Shown piece after piece: positions 1 to 12,664 of a DNA stretch of 64,000 nt. Where the stretch lies: positions 3,742,501-3,806,500 of the forward strand of contig OX365952.1 in assembly GCA_947247005.1 (NCBI GenBank), given 5' to 3'. The notes beneath the pieces are model-generated. The model was not told where the DNA came from. It did not search any database and saw only the letters and a program-made list of their open reading frames with translations. The DNA is from Spisula solida (lineage: Eukaryota > Mollusca > Bivalvia > Venerida > Mactridae). Position numbers and translations under genes: made by a program. The stretch's first letter is position 1; every line of letters starts with the position of its first letter.

Positions 1-232
1 GCGAGCTAATTATAGATCAGTTAAAATTCTCATGTGCATCAAGTTCGGCTAAATGTCTTTGATGTGAGTTTTCCCTCTGTTTCCTTTTCTTGCCCGACAT
101 AAGTCGGCAACGTCTAATCAGTCGGCAAATCTGTGATGTACATATTGTCGGCGACATCAGAAGCTACAATGCAGTTTGATCGGAATAACAGTAAGGCCGC
201 GGAGTTTTATAGTTGCGTTGTTCACCCGTATA

Positions 233-270
233 CGTTGCTATGGATCGGATGTATGCGTTGCTATGGATCG
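233..270. repeat. two-copy 23-bp direct repeat
   Basis: The word CGTTGCTATGGATCG occurs at 233-247 and again at 256-270 with a period of 23 bp. This is a simple short tandem duplication. No function is implied, although each word resembles half of an RFX X-box. Confidence 0.6.
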
Positions 271-544
271 TATTGTACCTCTGCTTCTGTCGCGAATTTT
301 TGAAGTAGGTCAATGATGGTGTATGTAAATAATAAAAAATAATAGTATACCAGATTTATTTTGCAACCTTTTCATGCGACAGACGCGTTCAAAGGCGTTT
401 TCCATTTAAAACAAATTCGACTGACCGGTGGACATAAATAATTCCAAAAAAATAGTGTAAACCAAGAAATGAAATAGTAGTGGCCTTACATGTCGTATTG
501 TTGAGCAGGATGAGCGGGTTAAACAAAGAAACTACGATAATCGC

Positions 545-675
545 GCTCCGGCCAAATAGGACGTTGCCGTTGCGCAAAACGTCGTCGTCTGCTTCTGACG
601 TGACGTCATGTTGCTTTTTAGGTCAGAAACGTCGCGTTACGGCTTATATACTTTAAATTTAAGATATGAGCGCAC
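545..675 (+). promoter_or_regulatory. weak candidate promoter: CRE plus TATA-like box
   Basis: This patch is CpG-rich compared with its AT-rich surroundings. It carries a perfect cAMP-response palindrome TGACGTCA at 601-608 and a TATATA string at 645-650. A short frame of 34 codons starts with ATG at 666 and ends at 770, but it has no recognisable homology. The CRE-to-TATA spacing is reasonable for an animal promoter. Without a downstream gene in view this could equally be a decayed CpG-rich repeat. Confidence 0.18.
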
Positions 676-770
676 GCGTGTTCCAAAAAATAACAGTGAT
701 GTTATCAATCAACTTGAAATTCCTCAGAAAGCTAAGCAAGTTTGAAGGTGGAACAAACGTGCGCTGATAT

Positions 771-1733
771 GAACAAATAAAAAAGTGTAACACGAAAAAC
801 GCAGATTTTGCCATTTTTAGCTAAAGAGGGGTTCTTACAAGTGGAATTTTACTGACTTTAAAACGGATTTTCTAAAAAAAAAATACATTTTTATGAAGAA
901 TAAAGGTTGGTTATTAAAAATAGATAACAAAAAACATTTTTCGTCTATTTTTTATTTTTCATTATTTTTGGGCCATTTTTACTAGTTAGCGAACCTTGTC
1001 CTTTCTTGAAATCACTGAAAATGTACACAGCGTCAAGGATGATATAGACATCACCTTTATACCACATGCATGTATTAGTCATATCCAAACAAACTTGGGC
1101 TCATTAGCTTTATAACAAGGGTCAAACCACTTCTCTATTATAAAGTCTGACAAAGTTATTAAAGTTATTTATGTTACCATATATTAATGATCACCCTGTA
1201 TATCAAACATTTTGTATGCCATATAGCCTATATTAGGGCATACAGGTGCACCTCAAGCAAAACCCATTAATTGACAATCAAGCAATTACAAGGCCTGTTT
1301 TTCAAACTCAATTTGGGTATGAAAACAGGCCTATTCCTTATTGACCAACCAACATCAGTCTGACTACTCCTGGTACAATAATCATGGCAGTAAAGATACT
1401 ATAATACATACCATAAAAAAAATATTTTTTTTAGTCAAAACTAATTCCATGTAACTTCACAAAAATGTACAACAATAATCCCCATCAGTTCTACCTCCTT
1501 CAGCGAAAAATGTTTGAGCTATAAAATATACAGTCCCTGTACATGGAGGAAGGTAGAGCATGGTTCCCAACATGCAAGCCTTCCATTACCATTCAATTAT
1601 AATAGATCTCCTACAAACCAGTATTGATCACATTTGATGAGACATGCTGACATTGCATTTGTAAATATACAGGTACAGTCAGATCTTGATACAACAACAC
1701 TGTTTGTTCCCAAGGAAAATGTAGTTATAATTA
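771..1733. other. noncoding, no recognisable feature
   Basis: AT-rich sequence with frequent stops in every frame and short A and T runs. I see no repeat partner elsewhere in the window and no RNA gene signature. Confidence 0.5.
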
Positions 1734-1741
1734 TGGAATGT

Positions 1742-1943
1742 CAGGGGTTTCACTAGCCTTTTGAATATGAAGGGTCAATTTGATACTTTTGACCAAATTT
1801 TCCTGACTTCTTGGCAAAATACCAATAATATTTAAAGAGAAACATTTAATGACTGTTCAAACAAAAATCTTGAGGGCCAAAATGTGGCTTTTTGGAAATT
1901 TAAAGGGTCAAAACCCCTACAGCCGAGTCAAATGAAACCCCTG
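1742..1943. mobile_element. hAT-like MITE
   Basis: About 202 bp bounded by perfect 11-bp terminal inverted repeats, CAGGGGTTTCA on the left and TGAAACCCCTG on the right. A CAGGG start is typical of hAT-superfamily ends. The flanks (TGGAATGT on the left, GAATATGT on the right) look like an imperfect 8-bp target duplication, the size hAT transposases make. The interior has no coding capacity, so it is a non-autonomous copy. A degenerate relative sharing the 'GAGGG..AAAATGTGGCTTTT' interior lies at about 11225-11412. Confidence 0.55.
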
Positions 1944-2344
1944 GAATATGTCAGTATACTGAAGGGAAACAAAGAGCGTTTTTAACATTAGTACACAAAA
2001 ACTGATGTCAGTATATGAATATGTCATTTAATATTGGGTGTCGTTATATCAAGACCCGACTGTACAACAGACTAGCTGGGACCACCCTAGGTTAAAACTA
2101 TCACCAGTTGACTGTTCCATGTTTTAAGCCCAATTGTTAAATTTAGTGCACAAATAACGTTACTGTATTTGATAAAATACTGCATTTCAGCAAAATGTCC
2201 TCAATAAACTTAATTTAGTGGTTTACGAGATGTTGTTAAATTGCATGATGACAATTGCCAGACAACCAACAACAAAGTTTAAAACTTATAGACCAATACT
2301 CAATGCTGCTCACCATGAGTATAAATGAGCAGCAGCTCAGTGAC

Positions 2345-2612
2345 TCATTATATACCACGACTGTGGCAGAGTGGTTAGGGTGTCAAAGGTTCGAATCCCA
2401 ACGGAAGCCGTGTTAGAACTGATGCGGTCAGTTGGGGAGCCGCCAGCTGGTTAAAGAATGTTTACCGTAGAGCCATCTCTGCCAGGCGCACAGCAATAAA
2501 GAGAAGGGATTCGGAAGGTACTGTGCACATGAAATATAGGCGTCTCATAAGCCAAACTGGCTGGCCCTTCAATAGGGGAGAGACTATAATAAACAAAGCC
2601 TTTACCTTTTAT
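2345..2612 (+). mobile_element. tRNA-derived SINE, head partly deleted
   Basis: An A-box-like stretch (GTGGCAGAGTGGTTAGGGTG, 2364-2383) is followed after only a few bases by a B-box (GGTTCGAATCC, 2389-2399), so the anticodon-arm region of the tRNA-like head is missing. The body contains 'CTGCCAGGCGCACAGC' and a 3' part that ends near 'GCCTTTACCTTTT', a style common to molluscan SINEs. It is a dead retroposon copy, not a tRNA gene, because the spacing between the boxes is far too short for a tRNA fold. Confidence 0.6.
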
Positions 2613-3061
2613 ATAACCCATATTGTGAAGGTACCAATTTAATTACATATTTTGTACAAATGAGATTTGATGTGAAGTAATAATATTGCACCAGTCCTGT
2701 AGCCACCTGTGAATCATGCACTCATAATAATGGAAGCTTGCAAGATCCATACAGCAATCATATAATTATTGGTGAACAAGCCAGACAAATGATGACCTCC
2801 CATAAACTAGACCTTGAGAGAAAAATCGATGAAATGAATGGTGGTAAAGCAGCAAATACAGTCACTGTCACTATAGCTTACACTAATTGTTTAAGCTGAA
2901 AAGCAGGAGGACCTTATGTTTTCTACTTTACGATAAGTGAAATACCTGATTACACGATGAAAGTACTTGTTGAACAAGGAAAGCCATCTTATATCTTTAA
3001 TGTACAATGTAGCTGCAGGACATGTAAGATGAATCCCGAAAATAGGCGGTGCCTTAGTTCA

Positions 3062-3135
3062 TACTATTAATCACCCTCAACACCTCATTCCTGATGGTAT
3101 CCATAATCACAACGGTATGCATGAGAGAACTGAGG
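3062..3135 (+). repeat. dispersed fragment of the end of module B
   Basis: 'CTCAACACCTCATTCCTGAT' here is identical to sequence near 35409-35430 in module B1 and recognisable at 49377 and 54800. It shows that the 3' part of module B belongs to a dispersed repeat also present outside the duplicated cluster. Confidence 0.5.
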
Positions 3136-3374
3136 CTATTTTTCCTTTTTAAAAGCTGAGCATTAAGCAAGAGTTACAGAACTTAGGTGCCATTATAGAC
3201 ATATTTAGTCTAGTTCTTTCAGTTATTTAGCTCTCAATAGCTAGTGCTTTTGACAGGAAATGGTATTCTACCTTAAAACGCCCTTAATATATTAAGCAGA
3301 ACTTTTTTTAACACACTGGTAAATTACTTCAGGCTAGTGAAAAGCACTTGTCTGCTTGATTTCAAGGAAACAGC

Positions 3375-3580
3375 AGCCGAGAATTTATGACCTTGACCTC
3401 CTTACATCAAAATCAAAAGGTGACACAACTGTTGATGACTTGAACCTCCATGTAAAGTTTGAAGATCCTGGCCCCTACCCATTCTGGAGTTATAGATCAG
3501 AAACTATTTGGTCTATGTATTCATTTGAAAGGTCACAGTGACCTTGACCTATGACCTACTGACCTCAAAATCGAAACAAA
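3375..3580 (-). mobile_element. AGGTCA-rich tandem element, degenerate copy
   Basis: On the minus strand this matches the 150-bp units of the better-preserved element at 38256-38771. Shared words include CCTCCATGTAAAGTTTGAAG and TGACCTACTGACCTCAAAAT. A perfect GGTCACAGTGACC palindrome lies at 3531-3543. No termini were found, so this is a fragment. Confidence 0.6.
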
Positions 3581-3746
3581 AGAACCAAGTTAATTGTGTC
3601 ACAGGAAATATATGAAACAAGTAAAAACATTAGCAAATAGTTTTTATAACAACACAATAGTGAATGCATATTGTGGGCTGAACTACCTGCTGTAGCAGTA
3701 ATTGTTTGAACACCTGGAGTATCCCCATATAAACTCTGTAGAATTC

Positions 3747-4056
3747 TAGGCCTAAAATAAAATTTTGTTTGTTTCCCCATCCGCTACCAAATTGAAATAA
3801 TATTTTTTTATGAAATATTGGGGATGAAATTTTTTTTTTGTATAAAGGTTGGTTCTTACTAGTAAATTTGGTACCTATTTTCATGTAAGACTGTTGGTTT
3901 TCACATTAGAGTTAACTAAATGTCCTTACTTGTATTGATCAATAACTATCATTCTGAAACAATTCCAAAAAAAATAATATTAACCAACCTACCTACCCAT
4001 TCTGAATCTGCTTGGGTCGGGAAGGGGAAACAAAAAATATTTTATGTTCGGCCCTA
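3747..4056. mobile_element. 310-bp MITE with about 37-bp TIRs
   Basis: The left end starts TAGGCCTAAAATAAAATTTT and continues into TTTGTTTCCCCATCC. The right end, read on the other strand, starts TAGGGCCGAACATAAAATAT and continues into TTTGTTTCCCCTTCCC. The interior is noncoding. The ends resemble those of the TTAGGCCAAAAC family at 33161 and elsewhere, so the two may be distantly related. The target duplication is unclear. Confidence 0.55.
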
Positions 4057-4399
4057 CTAGCATTGTAACAATGGCAGTAAAAGATAAAACAAACACTAAC
4101 GAGCAATTAGTGCAGTAGTTCTTCACACATGAGTAGTGCATAATCACGATTTATATTATCATCTCAAAGACAATGCAGAATTTTATTTCAGGCGTCAAAC
4201 AATTTGTATTATATAATAGTGTAAAAAGGAATTTGCTGACTTGCAAACTTTGAATGAATATTGCATAATGTCAATTCAATGATTATTATAAGCTTAACTG
4301 CTTCCTCAAGGCAATTTAAGCATTAACAATAAATGTTTGTAAAAATGTGAAAATATTATTGCCCCATGCAATGGCAACCAAAGCATCAGTAATGTAAAA

Positions 4400-4712
4400 G
4401 GCCATCATTATACGACCTTGACCTTTGACCTCAAAATCAACCATTGATCGTAACCAACCTTGCTATAAAGCCTGGTTTCTGATTGGAAACCATTGGGTTC
4501 ATTCATTCATAATTAAGGTCACAATAACCTTGACCTTTGACCTTAAAATCTATAGAGGACACCTACTGTTGATGACCAACTTATAAGGATCCTAGGCGTC
4601 GAGTTATTGAATGTAAACAGTTTGGTCTACCGGCAGACAGACACAGACCATGACCTATATAAGCAAAGCATTATATACCCTCGCATCAAAGATTGGGAGG
4701 GGGGCATAAAAC
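4400..4712 (-). mobile_element. AGGTCA-rich element including its 5' terminus
   Basis: This is a minus-strand copy of the element at 38256. Its outer end at 4668-4710 reads, on the minus strand, TTATGCCCCCC then CTTTGATG then a GGGTATA stretch, matching the start of the 38256 copy. The interior has TGACCTTTGACCTCAAAATC repeats. The inner end is not resolved. Confidence 0.6.
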
Positions 4713-7700
4713 ATTTGGACCTCACCCACTGGAGTAGTACATTAATTTGGTTAACCCATATTCAAACTCAACCTTGATATCATAAAAAAAATTCTGACCT
4801 GAAGATTCATCAAAGTCTAATGCAAAATTTAGTTCCAGACTGGAAGCTACAAAATGTAGTTTAATTTCAGAAGCTACATTTTATATTGCATATACACAAG
4901 GTTTTTCTCTGATTTGACCTAATGACCTACTTTTTAACACATAATATTTAATTACGTCGCGTCAACAAAATCACTTCCACATCTTACTGAAATACCAATA
5001 TTGGTGCCCTTAATTAAAGGTCTAAGGTCCCCAACCCCACGATCAGAAAAAAGCTCTGAAAGAAGTTGTCAAAACCACAATAATGCCATAAAACAAAATT
5101 AGGACATAATCCTCCCTGGATCTATGAACCCACTGACAGCACAGTAAATTGCTTCATTCATATATTCATAATGTAATCTCATTGCTGGATGGTTCAAGCC
5201 ACAAATGATAGAAATTAATGATTTCTGTAGGTTGATTGATTGGATCATGTTCAATCTCTAGCCTCAGCATTGCTTCAAACACTTACTGAATACTGACATA
5301 TTTGAGACGTGAGTCATGATCTGCAATGTGTTTCACTTACCACTGGTTTTCCTATTAATTTTCTCCCCCAGTATCAAATAAACCCCAACATCATAATGTG
5401 TCAATAATAACACACTTGGAAGGTTTTTTTAAAAAAAAAAGTTCTACATGTGGTAGTTTGAATACCTCTATACCAATCATGCATAGAAGTATATCATAAT
5501 TACACCTTCATTCAGAATGGAAGTCTTCTTCTGTTTTATTGCTAATGAGTAAAAAACAATATTTTTTAAATTTATGTTATCTTAGAAAGGTGCATTTGTA
5601 CTAAAGTGGTCAGATTTTCATGGTACTAAATTGTTTTTTACTCTATCATGATACAGTTACCTGTGCATCAGACTGGTCAACACTGAGGGAGTATTGCAGT
5701 CACATGGAGACAGCCTGAGAACTAATAGGTCAACCAGCAATTATCTCCAATACATGTAACTATGCCGAGAGCCAGGCTGCAAGCCAGATAAATATACCAT
5801 TTTTATTTTTTGATGACTTTGATCTGACGCGGCCTGGAATCAAACCATAGACCCCCTAATACTGTAAACGGACGCTCTACATACCAAGCGGACACTGAGG
5901 AGACTTATAATAATACCAATATAGACTTTATTGAGGGGAATTCATGGACAAGTGAGATCATTTAAAATTTGTCTGAATTTAAATTAACATGTGTCTCACC
6001 GTATGTCACATAACATACAGAACAATACCTGTAAGTCATGGTTACATCTATTGTACACTAATTGGCAATTAGGAGTTCACATTTAGTCTATATAACATAT
6101 GGTTAGAGAAAAAGATTAGATCAAGGTACATTCAGTGTAGCATTAACAAGAATCTGAAGTGATTAATCACTGATGAAACATTATAATTATATATCTTTTC
6201 TATTTATTTATATACATTTCATCTTTGAACATGCGTCACATATACAATCTACCAATGGACCAACTGAAGGAATACAAAGACCAAAATGACCAAAGCAACA
6301 ATTAACTTCATAATAACATTGGAACGAAACCTGGAGTACATTGAGTCAGAAGCGAATTGTAACACCAGTTCACTGTATTATACGCCAGCATATTATACAC
6401 AAACGAGTGTCAGAAATATGCATCAAAACATACAAATAGATACAGGGACATATATAGTTAAAAATGTACTGTAAATCACTTAATATTTATGTGATCTTTT
6501 ATTTCATGAAGTTTGGTGCTTAGTATAATTTGTTATTAGTTTTGTACATTTGCTTTGGAAAGTTTCAGGATACAGTTTCATATGTTATGAATGAATAATT
6601 CATGAATTTGCCAAGGAACTCAATTCACGAAAAATAACATATATAACGAAAATAAATTAGCATCACAAACATTTTAGACCTATCATACCCAGTAACAGCT
6701 TTCTACAAAATATGTCTACGGGAAACAGATAAGATTTTTCTTAATGGTTTCAGGATTCTAAGAGAACCAATGCCAGCAAATCAAACACTTTCAGAATCTG
6801 TAAACTGTTTACATGTAAAAACATACAATTCCAATTTTCCATTCAGCAGAAACAGATGTAAGGATTTACATTTCTCAGCTTATTTCATTCAAAGGTCAAA
6901 TATCATTTCTATTAATTCAAGGTAGGAGGAGGATTTCACTAGTTTCTTAATGTTTGCCAAGACTTCATGTAGCCAGTCTTTTAAAGATATCCACAGACCT
7001 TTCCCTAGAAATATTTTAAGCTGCTGGGGCAATGCTAGGATTTGTGTTTATGGAGATCGACAAGAGCGGCTAAAAAGGTCTAGAATGGAAATCTACATGA
7101 AAGGCTAATTTAAGCTCTTTTTCACACAATACAAGTCATATCATAATCACTCAAATAACACAATACAGACCAAAAATATAAACATCCATACTGAATTAAA
7201 GACACCATACTAGGATTTAAGGAGCTAGTGGAAAGTTGATTCTCAGGTTTTAAGGTGCTGGGGTAACCACAGCGACTTCTGACCCTGTGGATAATCCTTA
7301 AAACTAGTAGATAACCATTATTATGAAGTTGAACTGTTTGAATTTTTACTGATGGTTTCACTTGGATTTTTTAGCACCTGCCCTGTGTAAGTTCAACAAA
7401 GAATTATGTGATGCACATTATGTACCTGGTACCTAACAGGTACGAAACGTGCGTCACGTAATTCTTGTAAAACAGGGCTGTTCTGTTTTAGGAGGATTTT
7501 GTACAAACCATGACATGGATGGAATGCTTAATATAATGTACTCCTGCAAAATGCACTAGTCGTTAAATATACAGATATACTTTCATCGAAATACACTGGC
7601 TATAAATTATTCTTAGGGGTCCATGAATATCAGAAAATGTGGTGCACAAAACCTGAACATTTAAATGACATACTACAAAATATATATGGTTATAGCAATT

Positions 7701-8203
7701 TTCAAAATGAATTTGAGAAAATTTTACAAACTTGTATGTGGTGCATGGAAATGATAGTTTAGTGTATCTTAAATGTACCAAATCAGAATTTGCTGTTCTG
7801 AGTTAAAATGCAGCAACCAGTTTAAAACACTGGTAATTAATATTTGAGCAAACGAAAAATATCAGGAAACACAAAAATTTATTATAGTTTGAATGCTGAT
7901 GAAGCCTTAGGGACAGGAATATTAAATTATCACAACACTTCAATAAAATCTTTTGAAGCATGAAATATTCAGCATAAAAAGCTGAGTACAACAATTTACA
8001 CAGAATTTTACTAAATCTGGTTATAGTTTATGCATAATGCTGTACATTCCTAACTGGCAAACACAAATTCATAAAATCACTACTTTGCATTTGCAGAAAA
8101 TAACTTGTATTAATAACAGTTGAAGTTTGTCTGTTCGTTCTGTTGAAGTTATCCATTGATTCAACACACCAAAATTTAGCAAGATTTGCTGATTTTCATA
8201 ATT
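4713..8203. other. noncoding, no recognisable gene
   Basis: About 3.5 kb of AT-rich sequence without frames above 80 codons. I see no tRNA-like boxes, no paired terminal repeats and no strong partner elsewhere in the window. It may be intronic or intergenic. Confidence 0.45.
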
Positions 8204-8424
8204 TGCTGGCTTAGAATTATGTCGTAAGTAGACTCAAGCATATTTGAAATCTGCATGTCAAGACGCTTCTTATGAGCCTATTTTCATGAAAATTTAAAGT
8301 GGTCATGTTGACCAAAATGAAGTTGAAAAAGCTTGTTTTTCCATAAGTAAAGAGTAGTTCTCAGACAGTTTTTTCTTGTTTTCTTAAAATATTGTACTTA
8401 AGACCTTCTCATCCTAAGCCAGCG
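8204..8424 (+). mobile_element. MITE family 1 copy (CGCTGGCTAAGAAT ends)
   Basis: One of four copies in the window, with others at 37827, 44145 and 58636. Terminal repeats are TGCTGGCTTAGAATTATG on the left and CATCCTAAGCCAGCG on the right. The interior contains AGTGGTCATGTTGACCAAA and a TAAGTAAAGAGTAGTT word conserved in all copies. It is noncoding. Other copies show flanking TA, so a Tc1/mariner-type mobiliser is likely. Confidence 0.7.
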
Positions 8425-8867
8425 TTTATGTTGATAACTTTGCAAATATTGCAAAAGATAATTCCCACACAAAATTACTGTGCTACACTATTATTAATAA
8501 CCCATATCTACTGTCAATGATTTATCTATTCAACTTTGCCCTGAGATGGAATGTAATTTTTCCTGTTCCCTAAGGAAAGTACAAGCACACCAAAAGATAA
8601 GAAGATATGTGAGATTAAATTGTATTAATGTTTAGGTAGGTTTCAATCAACCTATGTCACTATAGAGGGGCACACCCACTCGATCAGAAATTCTTTATCA
8701 TATATTGATCTAAAATTTTAACTGAAGAAACTACACAATTTTTAAATCATGCTTAGTTCAACAGTCTTTGATACTAGCTGTGTAACAGAAACAAGTTATC
8801 TTTTACATGTTTTAAAGACCCCAAACTCTATGAGTTTTTATACCTGCATCCAAACCTCACTACAAAG

Positions 8868-9293
8868 TACAGTGCAACCTCTCCAAAGCACTGAGCCCTC
8901 TTGAGATCAGTAACCATTGTAAAGCAACATTATCATTTTGATCCAGACATTATCCGTACCATTTACAATTAATTCAATCTCTTCAAAGCAACAACCTCTG
9001 TCCAGAGCTACAGATAAGCTGTGTTACTTGGGGGTAATTACCCAGTTAATTTTCTTATAAACCCAATAGATTTTGTCAGAGGAGAAGGTAAGAAAAAACA
9101 AAGACAATCTGAAATACCCAAATAGAAAATGATGTTATAGTGAAAAATAGCACATAAAAGATCATTTACCCTATGAGTAAAATACCCAATGGACTAAATT
9201 TTAAAAACCTTATCTGTTGCTCTGCTCTGTACAACCGCTAAGCTTTTTGTTTTCCCAACGGGTGTTGCTTTATGGAGGTTGTACTCACTGTAC
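8868..9293. mobile_element. MITE-like element with TACAGTG..AACCTC ends
   Basis: The left end reads TACAGTGCAACCTCTCCAAA, and the reverse complement of the right end reads TACAGTGAGTACAACCTCCA. Both continue into an AAAGCA word. The terminal motif recurs at about 9889, 10612-10632 and 21890-21912, so it marks a dispersed family. The interior is noncoding. Confidence 0.45.
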
Positions 9294-9888
9294 ATTACTT
9301 GAGGAGAGTCTATGACTGGGGGGGTCATGTACTTGATAAAGGGTCAAACATTGATCACACTCAGTGATAGGTATATAAACATAGACATCTGATAAATCTA
9401 TACAAATTATAGATTAGCCATATAAGAACATATTCTCCATTATCAACAGAATGTTTTGCAGGATGAGATCATACATGATAAATATCTGTAAATGAACTTA
9501 AAGCAAACACTTTAATCCTACAAGGTCTAAAATATGACATATTTCAGGTAACGCCCACACAAGTCCGGTACCCATACAAGTCTGTATCATGTGTAATCAC
9601 TGTTTGAATAAAAGATAACACTATTGACATTGCACTCCTGGGTCTCCAAAGTCCCGGCATTGTTCAGACATCATTTCACTTATACCCTTTTCATGGCCCT
9701 TGAATAATGCACTTTTATTGCTTATAGTTGTATTATGCATATTGGGAACATCTACTGAGAATTGTACAGTGGGAATGTCTACTGAGAATCGTACATTGGG
9801 AATGTCTACTGAGAATCAAAAGGCAACAACTGACATTGAAAACCACATTATAAATATTATGGTGACAGTCACCGATACATATTATAAG

Positions 9889-10632
9889 TACAGAACAACC
9901 TCTCTAGAACAATATCCATAATTGTGAAACAAAGTTTGGTTGTTGTACAGAGGTTATTGCTCTATAGAAGTCAAATGTATAGTAATTGGGTTACTTCAAG
10001 AACAAAATGCTTGTTGCATGTTAAGAGTTATTATAGGATTAAACGACCATTTGTTGACGTTCACTGATGTGTTAACACCCAATCTAAAGCAACACATTGA
10101 GTAAAGCCCCAAAGGGGCTTTATGTTAAATGTGTGCCTTCAGATCGGGTGTTTACACATCAGTGAACGTCAACAAATGGTCGTTTAATCCTTATATTTCC
10201 AAACTGACGCTTAATCACATAAATATCAATGAAAACATTGAATTTACTCCCGCGCTTTTAAAAAAATTAGCTTGATTTGATGACGTCACCATAACGTGAC
10301 GTTTGGTGAAAGACGTAAGCTAAACAAAATGTGTTTAGATGCTCCGTTCCTTACGTAAACACAAAATCAGTGGATGCACGTACAAGTAGGTAATGTTCGA
10401 TGTCAAAATTAAGCTACAAGAGCTTGTACAGCTGTGACGGGCCTTTGCAGTTCGACTTATTCAACACGCATTTGTCTAGAACGTATACGTCTGAAATGTC
10501 CAGGGGTACCGATTGTTGAAAACGGAGGTTTACTGATGTGTAAACGTCATGTCTTAGCCAATCAGAATGCAGGGATGTGCCGACTTTGGAATAATTGTTC
10601 TATGAAGGGTCACTATGGAGAGGTTGCACTGT
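9889..10632. mobile_element. possible larger TACAG/AACCTCTC element enclosing a hairpin
   Basis: TACAGAACAACCTCTC at the left and GAGAGGTTGCACTGTA at the right form an imperfect inverted pair of the same family as 8868-9293. The interval contains the palindrome at 10032-10194 and a CpG-richer part with TGACGTCA at about 10280. Whether one element or several adjacent ones produced this is unresolved. Confidence 0.3.
10032..10194. mobile_element. near-perfect long hairpin / foldback MITE
   Basis: Arms of about 49 bp (10032-10080 and 10145-10194) are almost fully complementary, with outer bases TATAGGATTAAACGACCATT and the mirrored AATGGTCGTTTAATCCTTAT. A second perfect stem AAAGCCCC-AAA-GGGGCTTT sits at the centre (10103-10121). 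A partial relative of the arm, 'ACTGATGTGTAAACGTCATG', appears at 10534-10553. Confidence 0.7.
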
Positions 10633-11221
10633 ACGATTGGTTTGTCTACATCTCTCCCACATCCACATCCACACATGTAACAGACTCTTCCCCCCCACCC
10701 CTCCCTGACTGTTGAAATAAAGTTAATGGTTGGATTTATTATGATTGGATTTCCTTTGAAATAGCACTAAAATGATGTGCAAATTGATGTATATGCAGAC
10801 TAATATCTAGCTAATTATATACATGCAAGACACACCAGTCCTGTCTGTCATTGGCCTGACAAAAAAAAGACTATTTTACAAGACTTTAGTAAACATGAAA
10901 GGCAATTATTACAATTAAGTTTGTGTTTTAGTCTGGTAAAGGCAGTTATCTATTAAGTGATCTCTTGATTGTACATATGACATAACTCGCCAGGATAATA
11001 TGTATAACAATATCCTAACACCAGAGAAAACACTTATATGGCTGGCTTATACAACTATGTTAAGGGTGCTTGAAATATTGAAGAGCTGTAAGCGACGCCT
11101 TCCCTTGCACCGCCACTTCAACTTGCGCAATATATAATTGTGGCAACTTCATATAAGGCTAGTAAACATATAAAGTAAAGTAATAGTACTGAAGATATAA
11201 GTAGTCTGACTCTGAGGTTCT
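10633..11221. other. noncoding, no recognisable feature
   Basis: AT-rich sequence with scattered stops. No gene, RNA or paired repeat is seen. Confidence 0.4.
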
Positions 11222-11224
11222 TAG

Positions 11225-11412
11225 GATCTGATTCTGAAGGGTCATTGTTGATAATTTTATACCAGTTCTACACTTTGTTAGTAAAAATACTCATCATTTA
11301 ACGAAAATATTACCCTTTTGTCAAAATCATGAGGGTGAAAATGTGGCTTTTAAGAAGGGTTCCTACGGGGTCAAATAAAGGGTCATTTCAAGGGTCAAAT
11401 AGAATCCCTGGT
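11225..11412. mobile_element. degenerate relative of the hAT-like MITE
   Basis: It shares 'TGAGGG.GAAAATGTGGCTTTT', repeated AGGGTCAA words and an AATCCCTGG end with the element at 1742-1943. The left terminus is lost. Confidence 0.4.
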
Positions 11413-12662
11413 CCTCATGTTTTACTATGTAAGACAAGTCTGAAATGATTTAATACATGTACTTATAACCAAAACAAGGAAACAATACAGCAATGTGCAG
11501 CAACAACAACATACAGCATACACATACACAACATCAGTGACATTTCTAGCGGACCTCAAATACATGAATCAAGCTAATAACTGGAATAGCCAATGGGACC
11601 GTAGCACTGGTCAATTAAACTAACATCAAATAACTTCACCAGGCAGCAGATATGATACATTTTGACATGATCAATTCTCCCTCGTAGACATCTGTACTAG
11701 AGTGTATAGGAGGCAATCGATACTCAATGATACACTAATACCCTTGACATGGAGGCATGCATCCGGATACTCAATGATTGTCGATACTCGCAATGTAACA
11801 AATTATGAATATATTACTTATTTTCACAGCTCAGTAATTTTGGAGGGAATGAAATGAGATGAAATCCTATTATAAAGACGTAGTTCATGCTGTTAAAAGA
11901 AGATTAAATTCTTCAGAAATATTCATCAAGTATAATTCTATCAGAAATGTTTGACAAAATCTTACCTCAGAATGCCATGCAGGGAACAACAAGTCTATGC
12001 CAATACAATGCCGATACAGGGAGGATATGAGGGTAATTACAGTTAATCCATCAGCAAAGAAGCTATGCCCTCACTGATTTTTTTTCATAATTCTTTTCAC
12101 TTTCAAGGGACATAAAGCAATAAATTTATGCTATTTCATAAAATGATAAAATATCCAAATTTGTATGAATTAAACTTTGAATAATAATCACAGGTGAGTA
12201 AATTCACTGGCAGCTGAAGTGAAACAGCAATGAGCCTGTATAATTTATAAACGAAATGATGTTTCACTTTTTATTTTCAATTGATATCAATTTAACTAGC
12301 CTTACGTATATCGTTAAATTGGAAAGTGTTTCCGATATTTCATGCCATGAAAGCGCCAAATCTCATACTTACATAAGATTGTTATGTCATCAATGGTAGA
12401 TAACAAGCGTTTTCTAGGATAATATTGTCTGAATTAATAGAAATGTACGTTAGAATGGTATTCTAATCTGTTACGGAATTTACATTTGGCAAGTGTCTGT
12501 CTTCCTGTTTCTAAAAATACCCAGTAAAGTCATAACACCCGAAGCTTAAAGGAAGAAACTATGAAATTTACGATCTGTTTGTTCAGCAAAATATGTTTGT
12601 GTGTTGTTTTCCTGATTGTTAGTATTTCTACCACATTATTTGTTGATTCTGGTATTCACTTT
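11413..12662. other. noncoding, no recognisable gene
   Basis: About 1.25 kb of AT-rich DNA. Two short imperfect repeats of 'CGATACTCAATGAT' occur around 11719-11790. Nothing else is recognised. Confidence 0.4.
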
Positions 12663-12664
12663 AT

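Noticed and set aside
10434..10715. 93-codon plus-strand frame with several cysteines
   Set aside because: It overlaps repeat sequence related to the 10.03-kb hairpin and the TACAG/AACCTC end; no domain is recognised.
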